NCBI GenBank assembly: GCA_016211245.1
Contig: JACQSQ010000059.1
Span: 1 to 8,836 of the forward strand
DNA length: 8,836 bases
Source: Candidatus Woesearchaeota archaeon
Lineage (GTDB): Archaea > Nanobdellota > Nanobdellia > Woesearchaeales > GW2011-AR4
Direction: 5' to 3'
A model generated the notes under the pieces. The model had not been told where the DNA came from. It searched no databases and saw only the letters and a list, made by a program, of their open reading frames with translations. Below, in pieces: positions 1-6,014 of the stretch. Numbering within the stretch: the first letter of the stretch is position 1; each line of letters begins with the position of its first letter. The position numbers were made by a program, and so were the translations under genes.

Positions 1-72
1 ACAGAAGAATCCGAGTATATCCAAACTCCAGAAGTCACCCCAGTAAAAGACGCTCCAAGTGGTTCGCCATGA
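1..72 (+). CDS. 3' end of an unidentified upstream gene (partial)
   Basis: Frame 1 is open from the first base and ends at a TGA at 70-72, giving 23 residues that finish in PVKDAPSGSP. The stop overlaps the ATG of the next gene as ATGA, the usual sign of translational coupling within an operon. The visible tail is rich in Pro, Glu, Thr and Ser and looks like a flexible C-terminus or linker. No domain can be recognised from so little sequence. The upstream gene is probably co-transcribed with the first lipoprotein, so it may belong to the same surface system, but that is inference. Confidence 0.6.
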   Translation, partial: TEESEYIQTPEVTPVKDAPSGSP

Positions 73-1076
73 ACAAAACTCTTTTTTTACTAATGCTGAT
101 TCCATTTGCATTGCTGGGCTGCCAGTTTATCCCTTCATCAAACTCAGGCACAAACTCAAATGACATTGATGTGTATATCGGCACAGAAGGAGTGATTGCT
201 GAGTTTGTGAAAAATGCGCCTCCACAAACTGTTTTTGAAGAAGGTAAATTTCCAGTGGTTATGAAGATCAGGAACGCAGGCGCTTATGATATAAAAGACG
301 GATTGATTGCAATTGGATTGGAAAAGGACTATGTTCCTAAAATAACGCTTCAAGAAGGCAGGGAGAGCATCAAAGACGAGATATTGCCTTTGAACATACG
401 CGGCAAATCTTTGTCAGACTTAAAAGGAGAGGAAAATGTAATAAGCCTGACAGCTACATCAGGCAAATTAGACCCACAAAGCGAGTCAAAGCAATCAACC
501 ATAACAGCCACTTTTTGTTACCCTTACAAGACTCTTGCAAGCGCTACAGTCTGCATAGACCCTGATATAGCAAGCATAAGGCCAGTAAAAAAAGTATGCC
601 GGGTTGGTGATATAACTCTAAACAAAGGCCAAGGCGCTCCAATAACTGTAAGAAAAATAGAGGCAAGGATGGTTCCGGATGGAGAAAAAATCCAGCCCCA
701 GTTTTTGATCTATTTAGAGAATACGGGCTCTGGAATATCAGTAAATCCGGAAGGCTACTCAGTCCCATGCAGAGAATCGGATTTCGAGGAAGAAAGATTG
801 TGGAATATTGCCTATATCAAAGCTTATAGTTCAGAATCTAAAGGCGAAAATCAGCTTGAATGCACCCCCAGCCTTCAAGATTTTAAAATCAGTGGTGATG
901 AGAAAACAGGTCTCATAAGGTTCAGAGATAAAAAAGATTTTGTAAGATGCACATTCAAGGAAGGAAAAAATGCAAATCTGGATGCATATACATCTCCATT
1001 AAGAATAGAAATTGAATACGGGTATGTTCGAACAATCTCTACAAACTTCCTTATACAAAAGCCTTTGAAATACTAA
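69..1076 (+). CDS. Predicted surface lipoprotein, six-cysteine paralogue 1
   Basis: This 335-residue protein begins with a short signal peptide and a lipobox ALLGC, with the predicted lipid-modified Cys at residue 18, followed by a Ser/Asn-rich linker. It should be exported and anchored to the outer face of the membrane. The body carries a motif shared with the two downstream genes: GTEG at about 38-41, PP at 51-52, then a beta-rich stretch with IRNAGAYDI that resembles an Ig-like or CARDB-like fold. Six more cysteines lie at 150, 162, 177, 234, 265 and 294, the first in FCYPY and the second in VCIDPD. The C-terminus has YTSPLRIEIEYGY. The ATG overlaps the previous stop (ATGA), so it is probably translated by coupling. 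I know no functional assignment for this family. Three disulfides are plausible but not shown. Confidence 0.88.
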   Translation: MNKTLFLLMLIPFALLGCQFIPSSNSGTNSNDIDVYIGTEGVIAEFVKNAPPQTVFEEGKFPVVMKIRNAGAYDIKDGLIAIGLEKDYVPKITLQEGRESIKDEILPLNIRGKSLSDLKGEENVISLTATSGKLDPQSESKQSTITATFCYPYKTLASATVCIDPDIASIRPVKKVCRVGDITLNKGQGAPITVRKIEARMVPDGEKIQPQFLIYLENTGSGISVNPEGYSVPCRESDFEEERLWNIAYIKAYSSESKGENQLECTPSLQDFKISGDEKTGLIRFRDKKDFVRCTFKEGKNANLDAYTSPLRIEIEYGYVRTISTNFLIQKPLKY

Positions 1077-1080
1077 TGAG
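1070..1080 (+). repeat. Left copy of an 11-bp direct repeat (candidate target-site duplication)
   Basis: ATACTAATGAG occurs here and again, identically, at 1233-1243, exactly flanking the palindromic 152-bp element. This copy contains the TAA stop codon of lipoprotein 1 (1074-1076), so the insertion left the reading frame intact. The real duplication could be 9-11 bp because the element's ends are not perfectly symmetric. Confidence 0.65.
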
Positions 1081-1232
1081 CTTCATCCAAAAAATGAAGG
1101 TTGCCATCAATAGGTGAGCATCATTTATGTTTACAGCAAGCAAAAAGGAAATTGCAATGGGAATTTTTGCTATCTTGCCATACTTTTAATGCGAACGATG
1201 GCAACCCCGATTAGGATTTTTTGGGTGAAGTC
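1081..1232. mobile_element. MITE-like palindromic insertion element, about 152 bp
   Basis: The segment is an imperfect palindrome centred near 1155. The outer arms 1081-1094 (CTTCATCCAAAAAA) and 1217-1230 (TTTTTTGGGTGAAG) pair over 14 positions with one G-U-type mismatch. The next arms 1099-1108 and 1197-1206 pair perfectly over 10 bp, and 1139-1146 with 1164-1171 over 8 bp. An 11-bp direct repeat lies on both sides. It contains no credible reading frame. This is the architecture of a non-autonomous miniature inverted-repeat element mobilised in trans by a transposase. No transposase that matches these ends is in the window. A transcribed hairpin or terminator role is also possible, because it lies between gene 1 and the promoter of gene 2 and contains T runs. 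Confidence 0.65.
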
Positions 1233-1243
1233 ATACTAATGAG
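1233..1243 (+). repeat. Right copy of the 11-bp direct repeat
   Basis: This is an exact copy of the 11 bases at 1070-1080. Removing 1081-1243 would restore a short spacer in which the stop codon of lipoprotein 1 is followed almost at once by the TATA box of lipoprotein 2. That is the expected pre-insertion arrangement in such compact DNA. Confidence 0.65.
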
Positions 1244-1247
1244 AAGT

Positions 1248-1260
1248 TTTAAATATAAAA
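1248..1260 (+). promoter_or_regulatory. TATA box for lipoprotein 2 (leaderless spacing)
   Basis: TTTAAATATAAAA begins 30 nt before the ATG at 1278. An archaeal TATA box centred about 26 nt upstream of the start site would put transcription at or next to the ATG. No Shine-Dalgarno motif lies before the ATG, which agrees with a leaderless mRNA. Confidence 0.6.
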
Positions 1261-1277
1261 AGTTTATCTGATGCATT

Positions 1278-2345
1278 ATGGCAAGCCTAAAGAAGTCCAT
1301 AATGATTTCTCTGCTTATTATTTTGCTGGTAGCTGTTGTAGCATGCCCCACAAAAAAGAAAGACACAAAAACAAAAACAGAAGAACTGAGAAGCGGAGCA
1401 GAAGGCTTGAAAATAAGATTCTTGCCAAATAACCCGCCTGCAACAATCATTGTCGGAAAAAACATACAAAACAACAAAGTTGATCTTGTGCTGGAAGTTG
1501 TGAATAAGGGAGTTTATCCTCAACCCGAGGACACGAAAGTCATAAATGGCAAGGTCTATTTAAGCGGTTATGACAAAAACATCATAGATTTCCAGCAGCC
1601 CTCTTATGACCTAAGCAAATCACAGTCATTATACGGCAAGACGCTTATAAACACCGAAGGCGGAACAGAAACCATAACCTTTACAGGGGATGTAATCCTA
1701 GAAAGCCTGAAAGTTGACAAATACGAGCCGATTTTTCTAGCCACCCTGTGTTACGAATACCACACTATCGCTGGTCCTTCTGTCTGCATAGACCCAGATC
1801 CCTACCCTCAAGTCAAGCAAAAAAAGGTTTGCGAGGTCAAGGATATTACTTTAACAAGCCAAGGCGCTCCAATAGCCGTAACTAAGATTACAGAAAAGGC
1901 ATTGTCTGACAGGACGCAGTTCACTATAACTGTAAAGAATGTCGGTCTTGGGGATGTTTTAAGGACAGGTGCGGAGCAAACATCTGCTCAGGGCCAGCAG
2001 CAGTCCGGAACATCAATAGAAAAATGCGACCCTTTTGGAAGCAACAAGCTTGCAAGAGAAGACATTGACAAAGTGCATGTCGATAGCATCACTATTGGCG
2101 ATCAATTCCTGCAATGCGTACCTTTTTCAGATAAGCCAGGAAAAGCCGATGCCGGAGACATTCGATTGCAGAATGGAGAAGGCACAATAATATGCGAATT
2201 CCCAAAAGATTACAGCACAGGGGTATCGAGCTATTCTGGAGGCAATACTGCCTATACAACTCCGTTAAAAGTTGAGCTGAGTTACGGCTATAAAACCACA
2301 GCAGAAGCAAAAACCCTGCTGAAAAAAGAGGATACTGGCGAATAA
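1278..2345 (+). CDS. Predicted surface lipoprotein, six-cysteine paralogue 2
   Basis: This 355-residue protein is the closest relative of the preceding lipoprotein. It has a hydrophobic signal segment (about 8-22) and a lipobox VVAC with Cys23, then a Lys/Thr-rich linker. GAEGLKIRF with NNPP (about 40-54) matches the N-terminal motif of its paralogues. Cysteines at 158, 170, 185, 250, 280 and 306 match the six of paralogue 1, and VCIDPD and QGAPI..V.KI are shared almost exactly. A Gln/Ser/Gly-rich insertion lies at about 230-246, before the fourth cysteine. YTTPLKVELSYGY near the end matches the C-terminal motif. It has its own TATA box placed for a leaderless transcript. The function is unknown; an exposed, disulfide-stabilised beta protein is the most that can be inferred. 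Confidence 0.88.
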   Translation: MASLKKSIMISLLIILLVAVVACPTKKKDTKTKTEELRSGAEGLKIRFLPNNPPATIIVGKNIQNNKVDLVLEVVNKGVYPQPEDTKVINGKVYLSGYDKNIIDFQQPSYDLSKSQSLYGKTLINTEGGTETITFTGDVILESLKVDKYEPIFLATLCYEYHTIAGPSVCIDPDPYPQVKQKKVCEVKDITLTSQGAPIAVTKITEKALSDRTQFTITVKNVGLGDVLRTGAEQTSAQGQQQSGTSIEKCDPFGSNKLAREDIDKVHVDSITIGDQFLQCVPFSDKPGKADAGDIRLQNGEGTIICEFPKDYSTGVSSYSGGNTAYTTPLKVELSYGYKTTAEAKTLLKKEDTGE

Positions 2346-2371
2346 AACATTTTGAGCCATCAAATAGAAAA

Positions 2372-2380
2372 CTTTATATA
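2372..2380 (+). promoter_or_regulatory. TATA box for lipoprotein 3
   Basis: CTTTATATA lies 45-53 nt before the ATG at 2425, with an A-rich stretch just upstream that could serve as a BRE. A start site about 26 nt downstream would give a leader of roughly 20-25 nt, which leaves room for the Shine-Dalgarno motif seen at 2415-2419. Confidence 0.55.
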
Positions 2381-2414
2381 TCAACATAAAAATGAAATAG
2401 CCACTCTAAATAAA

Positions 2415-2419
2415 AGAGG
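2415..2419 (+). promoter_or_regulatory. Shine-Dalgarno site of lipoprotein 3
   Basis: AGAGG ends 5 nt before the ATG at 2425 and supports that start. Lipoproteins 1 and 2 have no such motif. Confidence 0.5.
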
Positions 2420-2424
2420 CAAAA

Positions 2425-3450
2425 ATGAACAAAAGATATTACGCAATCATAATTCTAATTTGCTTGGTTCTTGTAGTCTCAGCATGTAAAAAATCAGGCG
2501 CCTCAGCGCAGGGAGCCCCTAGGACTCCTTATTTGGGAGGATCATCAGGGTTGAAGATAGATTTTGAGGAGGGAAGCCCGCCTCCAGAGGTAACAGATAC
2601 GGAATCTTTCGGATTTAATGCCATAATCAGGCTGAAAAATGACGGCGAACACAAAATAACCAAAGACAATGCGAAAGTCAATTTGGTAGGCTTTGACCCG
2701 GCTGATTTTGGGCAAACTTTTGATGAGATGAAAGATTCAGAGCCTCAGGATGACTTGGACGCAAGAAGAAGGGACTCTGAGGGCAATATAGTTGACGGCA
2801 CAACAACTTATGTAACATTTCCTAAAAGCGGAGGCGACTTTATTCCAACAAAATTCCCAGGCAACACACCATTCAAGTTCAGGGCAGATGTCTGCTATAA
2901 CTATGAGACTCAAGCCACTTCAAGATTATGCATACTGAGGGATATGATAAATATAAGGGATGACAGCATATGCAAGCCGAGCGGCACAGGCACGAGCGGC
3001 CGGCCAACATACAGCTCATCAGGCCCTGTCCAGGTTCAAAATTTCAGGCAAACCGTGGTTGGAAAGGATAAAATATCCTTCAGCTTTGATATAGTGCTCA
3101 CAGGAAATGTCGATGTGTTCTGGAGCAAGGATGAAAGAACTCCTGCAGGCGGATTTGATGTGGCCTGCCCAAGAGCCGCAAGAGCCAGAAGGGAAATAGA
3201 AAACAATGTTGGAGTTGAAATAACAGAAATACCCGCAGACCCTATATTTGCGAACCTTAAATGCGGCGGGCTTGACAGCGACAGCGCAGGAGTTGTAAGG
3301 ATAATCAACAACAAGAGAACTGTCGTATGCACGGTTGACTTGGTTGAGGACAGGCTTGACTTGGAAAAATCCGTGAGCATAAGGCTCAAGTACAATATTC
3401 TTGACAACAAGGAAATGGATGTTTTAGTCAAGCATCTGGCAGAAGAATAA
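2425..3450 (+). CDS. Predicted surface lipoprotein, six-cysteine paralogue 3 (divergent)
   Basis: This 341-residue protein has a signal segment (about 6-20) and lipobox VSAC with Cys21, then a Gly/Ala/Ser/Pro linker. SSGLKIDF with SPPP (about 40-54) and IIRLKNDGEH match the N-terminal region of the other two. Cysteines at 157, 169, 183, 248, 280 and 302 keep the same order and nearly the same spacing (12 residues between the first two in all three proteins). The first lies in VCYNY, as in FCYPY and LCYEY. The DPD after the second cysteine is lost, and a Gly/Ser/Thr-rich loop follows the third. It is the most diverged of the trio. It has its own TATA box and a Shine-Dalgarno site, and its stop is one base from the stop of rfcS on the other strand. 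The function is not known. Confidence 0.86.
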   Translation: MNKRYYAIIILICLVLVVSACKKSGASAQGAPRTPYLGGSSGLKIDFEEGSPPPEVTDTESFGFNAIIRLKNDGEHKITKDNAKVNLVGFDPADFGQTFDEMKDSEPQDDLDARRRDSEGNIVDGTTTYVTFPKSGGDFIPTKFPGNTPFKFRADVCYNYETQATSRLCILRDMINIRDDSICKPSGTGTSGRPTYSSSGPVQVQNFRQTVVGKDKISFSFDIVLTGNVDVFWSKDERTPAGGFDVACPRAARARREIENNVGVEITEIPADPIFANLKCGGLDSDSAGVVRIINNKRTVVCTVDLVEDRLDLEKSVSIRLKYNILDNKEMDVLVKHLAEE

Positions 3451-3451
3451 G

Positions 3452-4414
3452 TTAATTGATTCCAATCAGCACGAATTGGCTAAGCAAGGCTTCTAATTGA
3501 ACGAATTCGTCAGAGCCCTCAGTCATCCTAAATTCAATTTCACCGCATTTTTCCATCAGAATCATCTTGGACTTGTTGTCTATATTTAACTCGAGAATCT
3601 CTTTTTGGATCTGCTTTATGACGTCAATGCCTGCCAAGCCGTAATTGAGCATCAAATCCAGCAACCTGTTTCTTGCATCGATGAATTTGTTTTTCAATGC
3701 CAATTCAAGAACCTCCCTTACCTCCTTTGGCTTTGCAACAGAAGCCAGCGAATGCGCCAGGTCTTCTGTTATGTGGTCTGTTATTGCAGCCGAGCTCTGC
3801 AAGATATTTTCCAGCTTCCTGCAGTCGCCTTCTGAGATATCATATAATGCTTCTTTTGCCTTTTCATCAATTTTTAATTTTTCCTGGCTTGCAATTCTAT
3901 CTATGATATCAAAAATCTCCTTTTTATCGAGCTGCTTAAACCTGAAAACAACGCACCTGCTTTGTATAGGCTCAATTATTTTTGAGGAATAATTTGCCGA
4001 GAGGATAAACCTGCAGGTTTGGGTGTAGTTTTCCATGGTTCTTCTGAGGGCCTGTTGCGCCTCTCTTGTCAGCGCATCGCATTCATCCAGGTAGATTATT
4101 TTGAACGGCACATTGCCAATAGCCCTAGTCCTTGCAAAATCCTTCACTTTGTTCCTTACAACATCAATTCCCCTTTCATCGCTCGCATTCAATTCCAGGA
4201 AGTTCTGGTGCCACAAGTCCTTGAATAGTTTCTTTGCTATGACCAAAGATAGGCTTGTCTTTCCAACCCCTGCAGGCCCTGCAAACATCAGATGGGGCAG
4301 ATTCTTCTGCTCGACAAAAGCCTTCACTCTCTTTACAATCTCTTTCTGGCCTTTTATGTCTGAGAAATCACTAGGCCTGTACTTCTCGGTCCACAGAGCG
4401 CTTTCCGGATTCAT
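3452..4414 (-). CDS. rfcS: Replication factor C small subunit (clamp loader ATPase)
   Basis: The 320-residue product has the full set of RFC small-subunit motifs: WTEKYRP (8-14), Walker A GPAGVGKT (46-53), NASDERG (76-82), Walker B IIYLDECD (106-113), sensor 1 SAN (139-141), the SRC motif (152-154) and a sensor 2-type GDCRK (196-200). A C-terminal helical collar domain follows. With the large subunit it loads the PCNA sliding clamp onto primed DNA, using ATP, for replication and repair. The length is normal for an archaeal RfcS and no intein interrupts the Walker or SRC motifs, which are common intein sites in archaea. The ATG at 4412-4414 suits the TATA box just upstream. It is convergent with lipoprotein 3, with a one-base gap. 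No large subunit is seen in the window. Confidence 0.97.
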   Translation of the reverse strand: MNPESALWTEKYRPSDFSDIKGQKEIVKRVKAFVEQKNLPHLMFAGPAGVGKTSLSLVIAKKLFKDLWHQNFLELNASDERGIDVVRNKVKDFARTRAIGNVPFKIIYLDECDALTREAQQALRRTMENYTQTCRFILSANYSSKIIEPIQSRCVVFRFKQLDKKEIFDIIDRIASQEKLKIDEKAKEALYDISEGDCRKLENILQSSAAITDHITEDLAHSLASVAKPKEVREVLELALKNKFIDARNRLLDLMLNYGLAGIDVIKQIQKEILELNIDNKSKMILMEKCGEIEFRMTEGSDEFVQLEALLSQFVLIGIN

Positions 4415-4440
4415 TTTTAATATCTAAGAAATCATATATC

Positions 4441-4449
4441 GTTTAAAAA
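4441..4449 (-). promoter_or_regulatory. TATA box for rfcS
   Basis: On the minus strand TTTTTAAAC lies about 27-35 nt upstream of the rfcS ATG, giving a start site at or within a few bases of the ATG (leaderless or nearly so). There is no Shine-Dalgarno motif. A second AT-rich stretch at 4429-4438 is too close to the ATG to be the main box. Confidence 0.45.
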
Positions 4450-4496
4450 TGTATTTGTAACTTGAAACTAATAATCAAATTTGGATTAACCAATTC

Positions 4497-4733
4497 TTAT
4501 CTCTTGGTCGCTCCAGCGCGCCATTTTTTTTCATTACCATCACGTAACCTAATAGATATGCTGCCAAGTATGTTAGCGCATTGGAAAAGGTTTCCCTTTA
4601 ATTCTGTTTTTTCTTTGGCGTCCATATCTAATATATCTCTTCCATGTTCAATATCTCTAGCTTCACTTTCGAGAAAATGAACTATAGTTGCGTAAATTGT
4701 ACGCCTCTCTGCCTTAATACTTTGCCATCCCAT
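4497..4733 (-). CDS. Small helical protein of unknown function, coupled to the PRC-barrel gene
   Basis: This encodes 78 residues. The ATG (4731-4733) follows the TAA of the PRC-barrel gene with no base between them (TAAATG), so it is probably translated by termination-reinitiation and belongs to the same transcript. The sequence is highly charged and looks mostly helical: one helix around 4-30 (many Arg, Glu and Ile/Leu in heptad-like order) and another around 37-65, with a basic tail (KKWRAGATKR). It has one Cys (52), no signal peptide and no membrane segment. I do not recognise a family. The codon-level composition looks coding, and its placement is the best evidence that it is real. A role together with the PRC-barrel protein is inference. 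Confidence 0.65.
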   Translation of the reverse strand: MGWQSIKAERRTIYATIVHFLESEARDIEHGRDILDMDAKEKTELKGNLFQCANILGSISIRLRDGNEKKWRAGATKR

Positions 4734-4997
4734 TTAAATTATATCCTCTTCAGCCACAACAACAAAGTCGCCTGTGGCTATTACTGCGCTGAATGGTATC
4801 AGGATATGCCCTTCCTTGTCCTTTTCCAGCTCCAGCTTCTCCGTATACGAAGTCGGGTTTTGCAAAACCATATGTATCAATTCGCCGCTTCTAGTCTCGA
4901 AAATGATATCGCCAACCTCTCCAAACCTTTTTCCTGCTTTGCTTACAACTGTCTTTCCAATAAGCTGCTTTGAGAATTTCTTATCGTCTTCAGGCAT
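4734..4997 (-). CDS. Stand-alone PRC-barrel domain protein
   Basis: The 87-residue product reads as a single PRC-barrel: LIGKTVVSKAGKRFGEVGDIIF (about 12-33), a short strand with GELIHMVLQNP, a charged loop, then ILIPFSAVIATGDFVVV at the C-terminus. That is the strand order and the (V/I)P-hydrophobic-(A/D)V signature of the family. Small single-domain PRC-barrel proteins are widespread in archaea. Those studied in haloarchaea (the CdpB proteins) act in cell division with SepF, while others have been tied to RNA metabolism or remain unassigned. Nothing in the window identifies the partner except the gene joined directly downstream. The start is supported by a GAGGG motif 8 nt upstream. Confidence 0.88.
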   Translation of the reverse strand: MPEDDKKFSKQLIGKTVVSKAGKRFGEVGDIIFETRSGELIHMVLQNPTSYTEKLELEKDKEGHILIPFSAVIATGDFVVVAEEDII

Positions 4998-5005
4998 ATT
5001 TTCTT

Positions 5006-5010
5006 CCCTC
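5006..5010 (-). promoter_or_regulatory. Shine-Dalgarno site of the PRC-barrel gene
   Basis: GAGGG on the minus strand lies 8 nt before the ATG at 4997 and fixes that start. Confidence 0.55.
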
Positions 5011-5040
5011 TTGAGTTAATACTAAATATTGATTGGGATG

Positions 5041-5051
5041 TTATATTTAAA
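5041..5051 (-). promoter_or_regulatory. TATA box for the PRC-barrel/78-residue operon
   Basis: TTTAAATATAA on the minus strand begins 54 nt upstream of the ATG, giving a predicted leader of about 20-25 nt that carries the GAGGG motif. It lies in the gap between this operon and the stop codon of the cas4-like gene upstream, so the two units probably have separate promoters. Confidence 0.55.
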
Positions 5052-5062
5052 CTTTTTGGATT

Positions 5063-5914
5063 TTAGCTTGAAATCTTCACTTTTAGCAGATTGTTTACCT
5101 CGTCCTCATTATAGCAGGCCTGTTTTAACCCGCATTTTCTGCACTTATTTTCATTATTGCAAAAATCCGGGAGTTTCTTATCCTCAAGAAGCGCAATGAC
5201 TTCATCGACAATCTGTTTTATCTCTTCTTTCATAAAAGGGTTTATGACAATCTGCCTTTTTACCTTTGTGTCAAGATAGCAGACAAAACCATTTTTTACA
5301 GGTTTATTGAATTTTTCCTGCAGAAGCAAAGAGTAAGCGGCTATTTGTATTCTATGGCTGGGCCACACCCCATCTTGCGGCATTTTGCCGGTCTTTAATT
5401 CAAAAGGCACGTAACCATCCTCATAAACATGGACTTGGTCGATAATGCCCTTTAACCTCAATTCATCCGACTCCACCCTCAGTTCTGACAATATCTTTGG
5501 CGTCAGCCTATGCCATAGCTCTTCGCCATAAACCCCATGCTTTTCTATAAAGCTGAAAATGTTGCCCGCTCTTGCTTGCGATTCTTCCATTATGAAAGGA
5601 AATGATTGTCTGTACGCGTCAAGCATATTGAGGCTTGTATCTTTTAGCCTTTCTTTGTTGTTTGCTATTGATTTTCTCAGTATTTTCAGATATTCTCTCC
5701 TGTACAAATCCCGCAATTCCCCAAAGCTGAACTTTTTTGTTACGGATGATACAATATTTTCCTCCCTTTTGTTTATATTGTCATAAGTCTCGTGCCTTAT
5801 CGTTCCAAGAACAAGGCTCTCCTTTGGCGGCTCCTCAAGCATCAAAACCTTCTGTAGAAACAGCTTTCTGGAGCAGTATAGGTATGTTGACAGCAAGGAG
5901 ACAGAGATTTTCAT
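5063..5914 (-). CDS. Cas4-family (RecB-like, PD-(D/E)XK) nuclease with iron-sulfur cysteines, not CRISPR-linked here
   Basis: The 283-residue product starts with SVSLLSTYLYCSRKLFL, a typical Cas4 opening with the first cluster cysteine at 14. His41 (GTIRHE) fits the nuclease His motif, Asp159 (GIIDQV) and Glu172-x-Lys174 (FELKTGK) the metal-binding core, and Gln190 (IQIAAYSLLL) motif QhxxY. Cysteines 258, 261 and 267 (C-x2-C-x5-C) complete a predicted 4Fe-4S site; Cys252 is extra. Cas4 proteins are DNA exonucleases that trim spacer precursors in CRISPR adaptation, but many archaea also carry solo copies away from CRISPR loci. None of cas1, cas2 or a repeat array is visible here. At 283 residues it is well above the usual Cas4 length of around 200, because of a helical stretch between His41 and Asp159. 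A repair or virus-related role is possible. Confidence 0.85.
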   Translation of the reverse strand: MKISVSLLSTYLYCSRKLFLQKVLMLEEPPKESLVLGTIRHETYDNINKREENIVSSVTKKFSFGELRDLYRREYLKILRKSIANNKERLKDTSLNMLDAYRQSFPFIMEESQARAGNIFSFIEKHGVYGEELWHRLTPKILSELRVESDELRLKGIIDQVHVYEDGYVPFELKTGKMPQDGVWPSHRIQIAAYSLLLQEKFNKPVKNGFVCYLDTKVKRQIVINPFMKEEIKQIVDEVIALLEDKKLPDFCNNENKCRKCGLKQACYNEDEVNNLLKVKISS

Positions 5915-5936
5915 TAGCTTTCTGATGGAAAGTTAA

Positions 5937-5945
5937 TATATAAAG
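5937..5945 (-). promoter_or_regulatory. TATA box for the cas4-like gene (leaderless spacing)
   Basis: CTTTATATA on the minus strand has its TTTATATA core beginning 30 nt before the ATG at 5914. The gene has no Shine-Dalgarno motif, so a leaderless transcript is likely. It sits back to back with the promoter of the 86-residue gene. Confidence 0.6.
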
Positions 5946-5982
5946 CTTGCGTCAGGAGATGTCCAGTGGTTCAAACCGCAAC

Positions 5983-5990
5983 CTTTATAT
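5983..5990 (+). promoter_or_regulatory. TATA box for the 86-residue membrane protein (leaderless spacing)
   Basis: CTTTATAT starts about 31 nt before the ATG at 6015, the same spacing as in the other leaderless genes here. Confidence 0.55.
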
Positions 5991-6014
5991 TCTAATTACT
6001 TAATAATATGTGTT

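Noticed and set aside
3036..3431. 131-codon open frame on the minus strand within lipoprotein 3
   Set aside because: It lies wholly antisense to a well-supported gene, has a low-complexity Ser/Leu-rich translation and no promoter or ribosome site. It is a shadow frame.
3452..4414. Possible intein in rfcS
   Set aside because: The Walker A, Walker B and SRC regions are continuous and the protein has the normal length of 320 residues, so no intein is present.
4644..4973. 109-codon open frame on the plus strand across the PRC-barrel gene and the 78-residue gene
   Set aside because: It is antisense to the PRC-barrel domain, which has recognisable family features, and its own translation shows none.
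5957..5982. GGAGATGTCCAGTGGTTCAAACCGC looks a little like tRNA D-arm or T-arm sequence
   Set aside because: No acceptor stem, anticodon arm or second half can be folded around it, and it lies between two divergent TATA boxes. The short GGTT/AACC match is too weak to call a tRNA or remnant.
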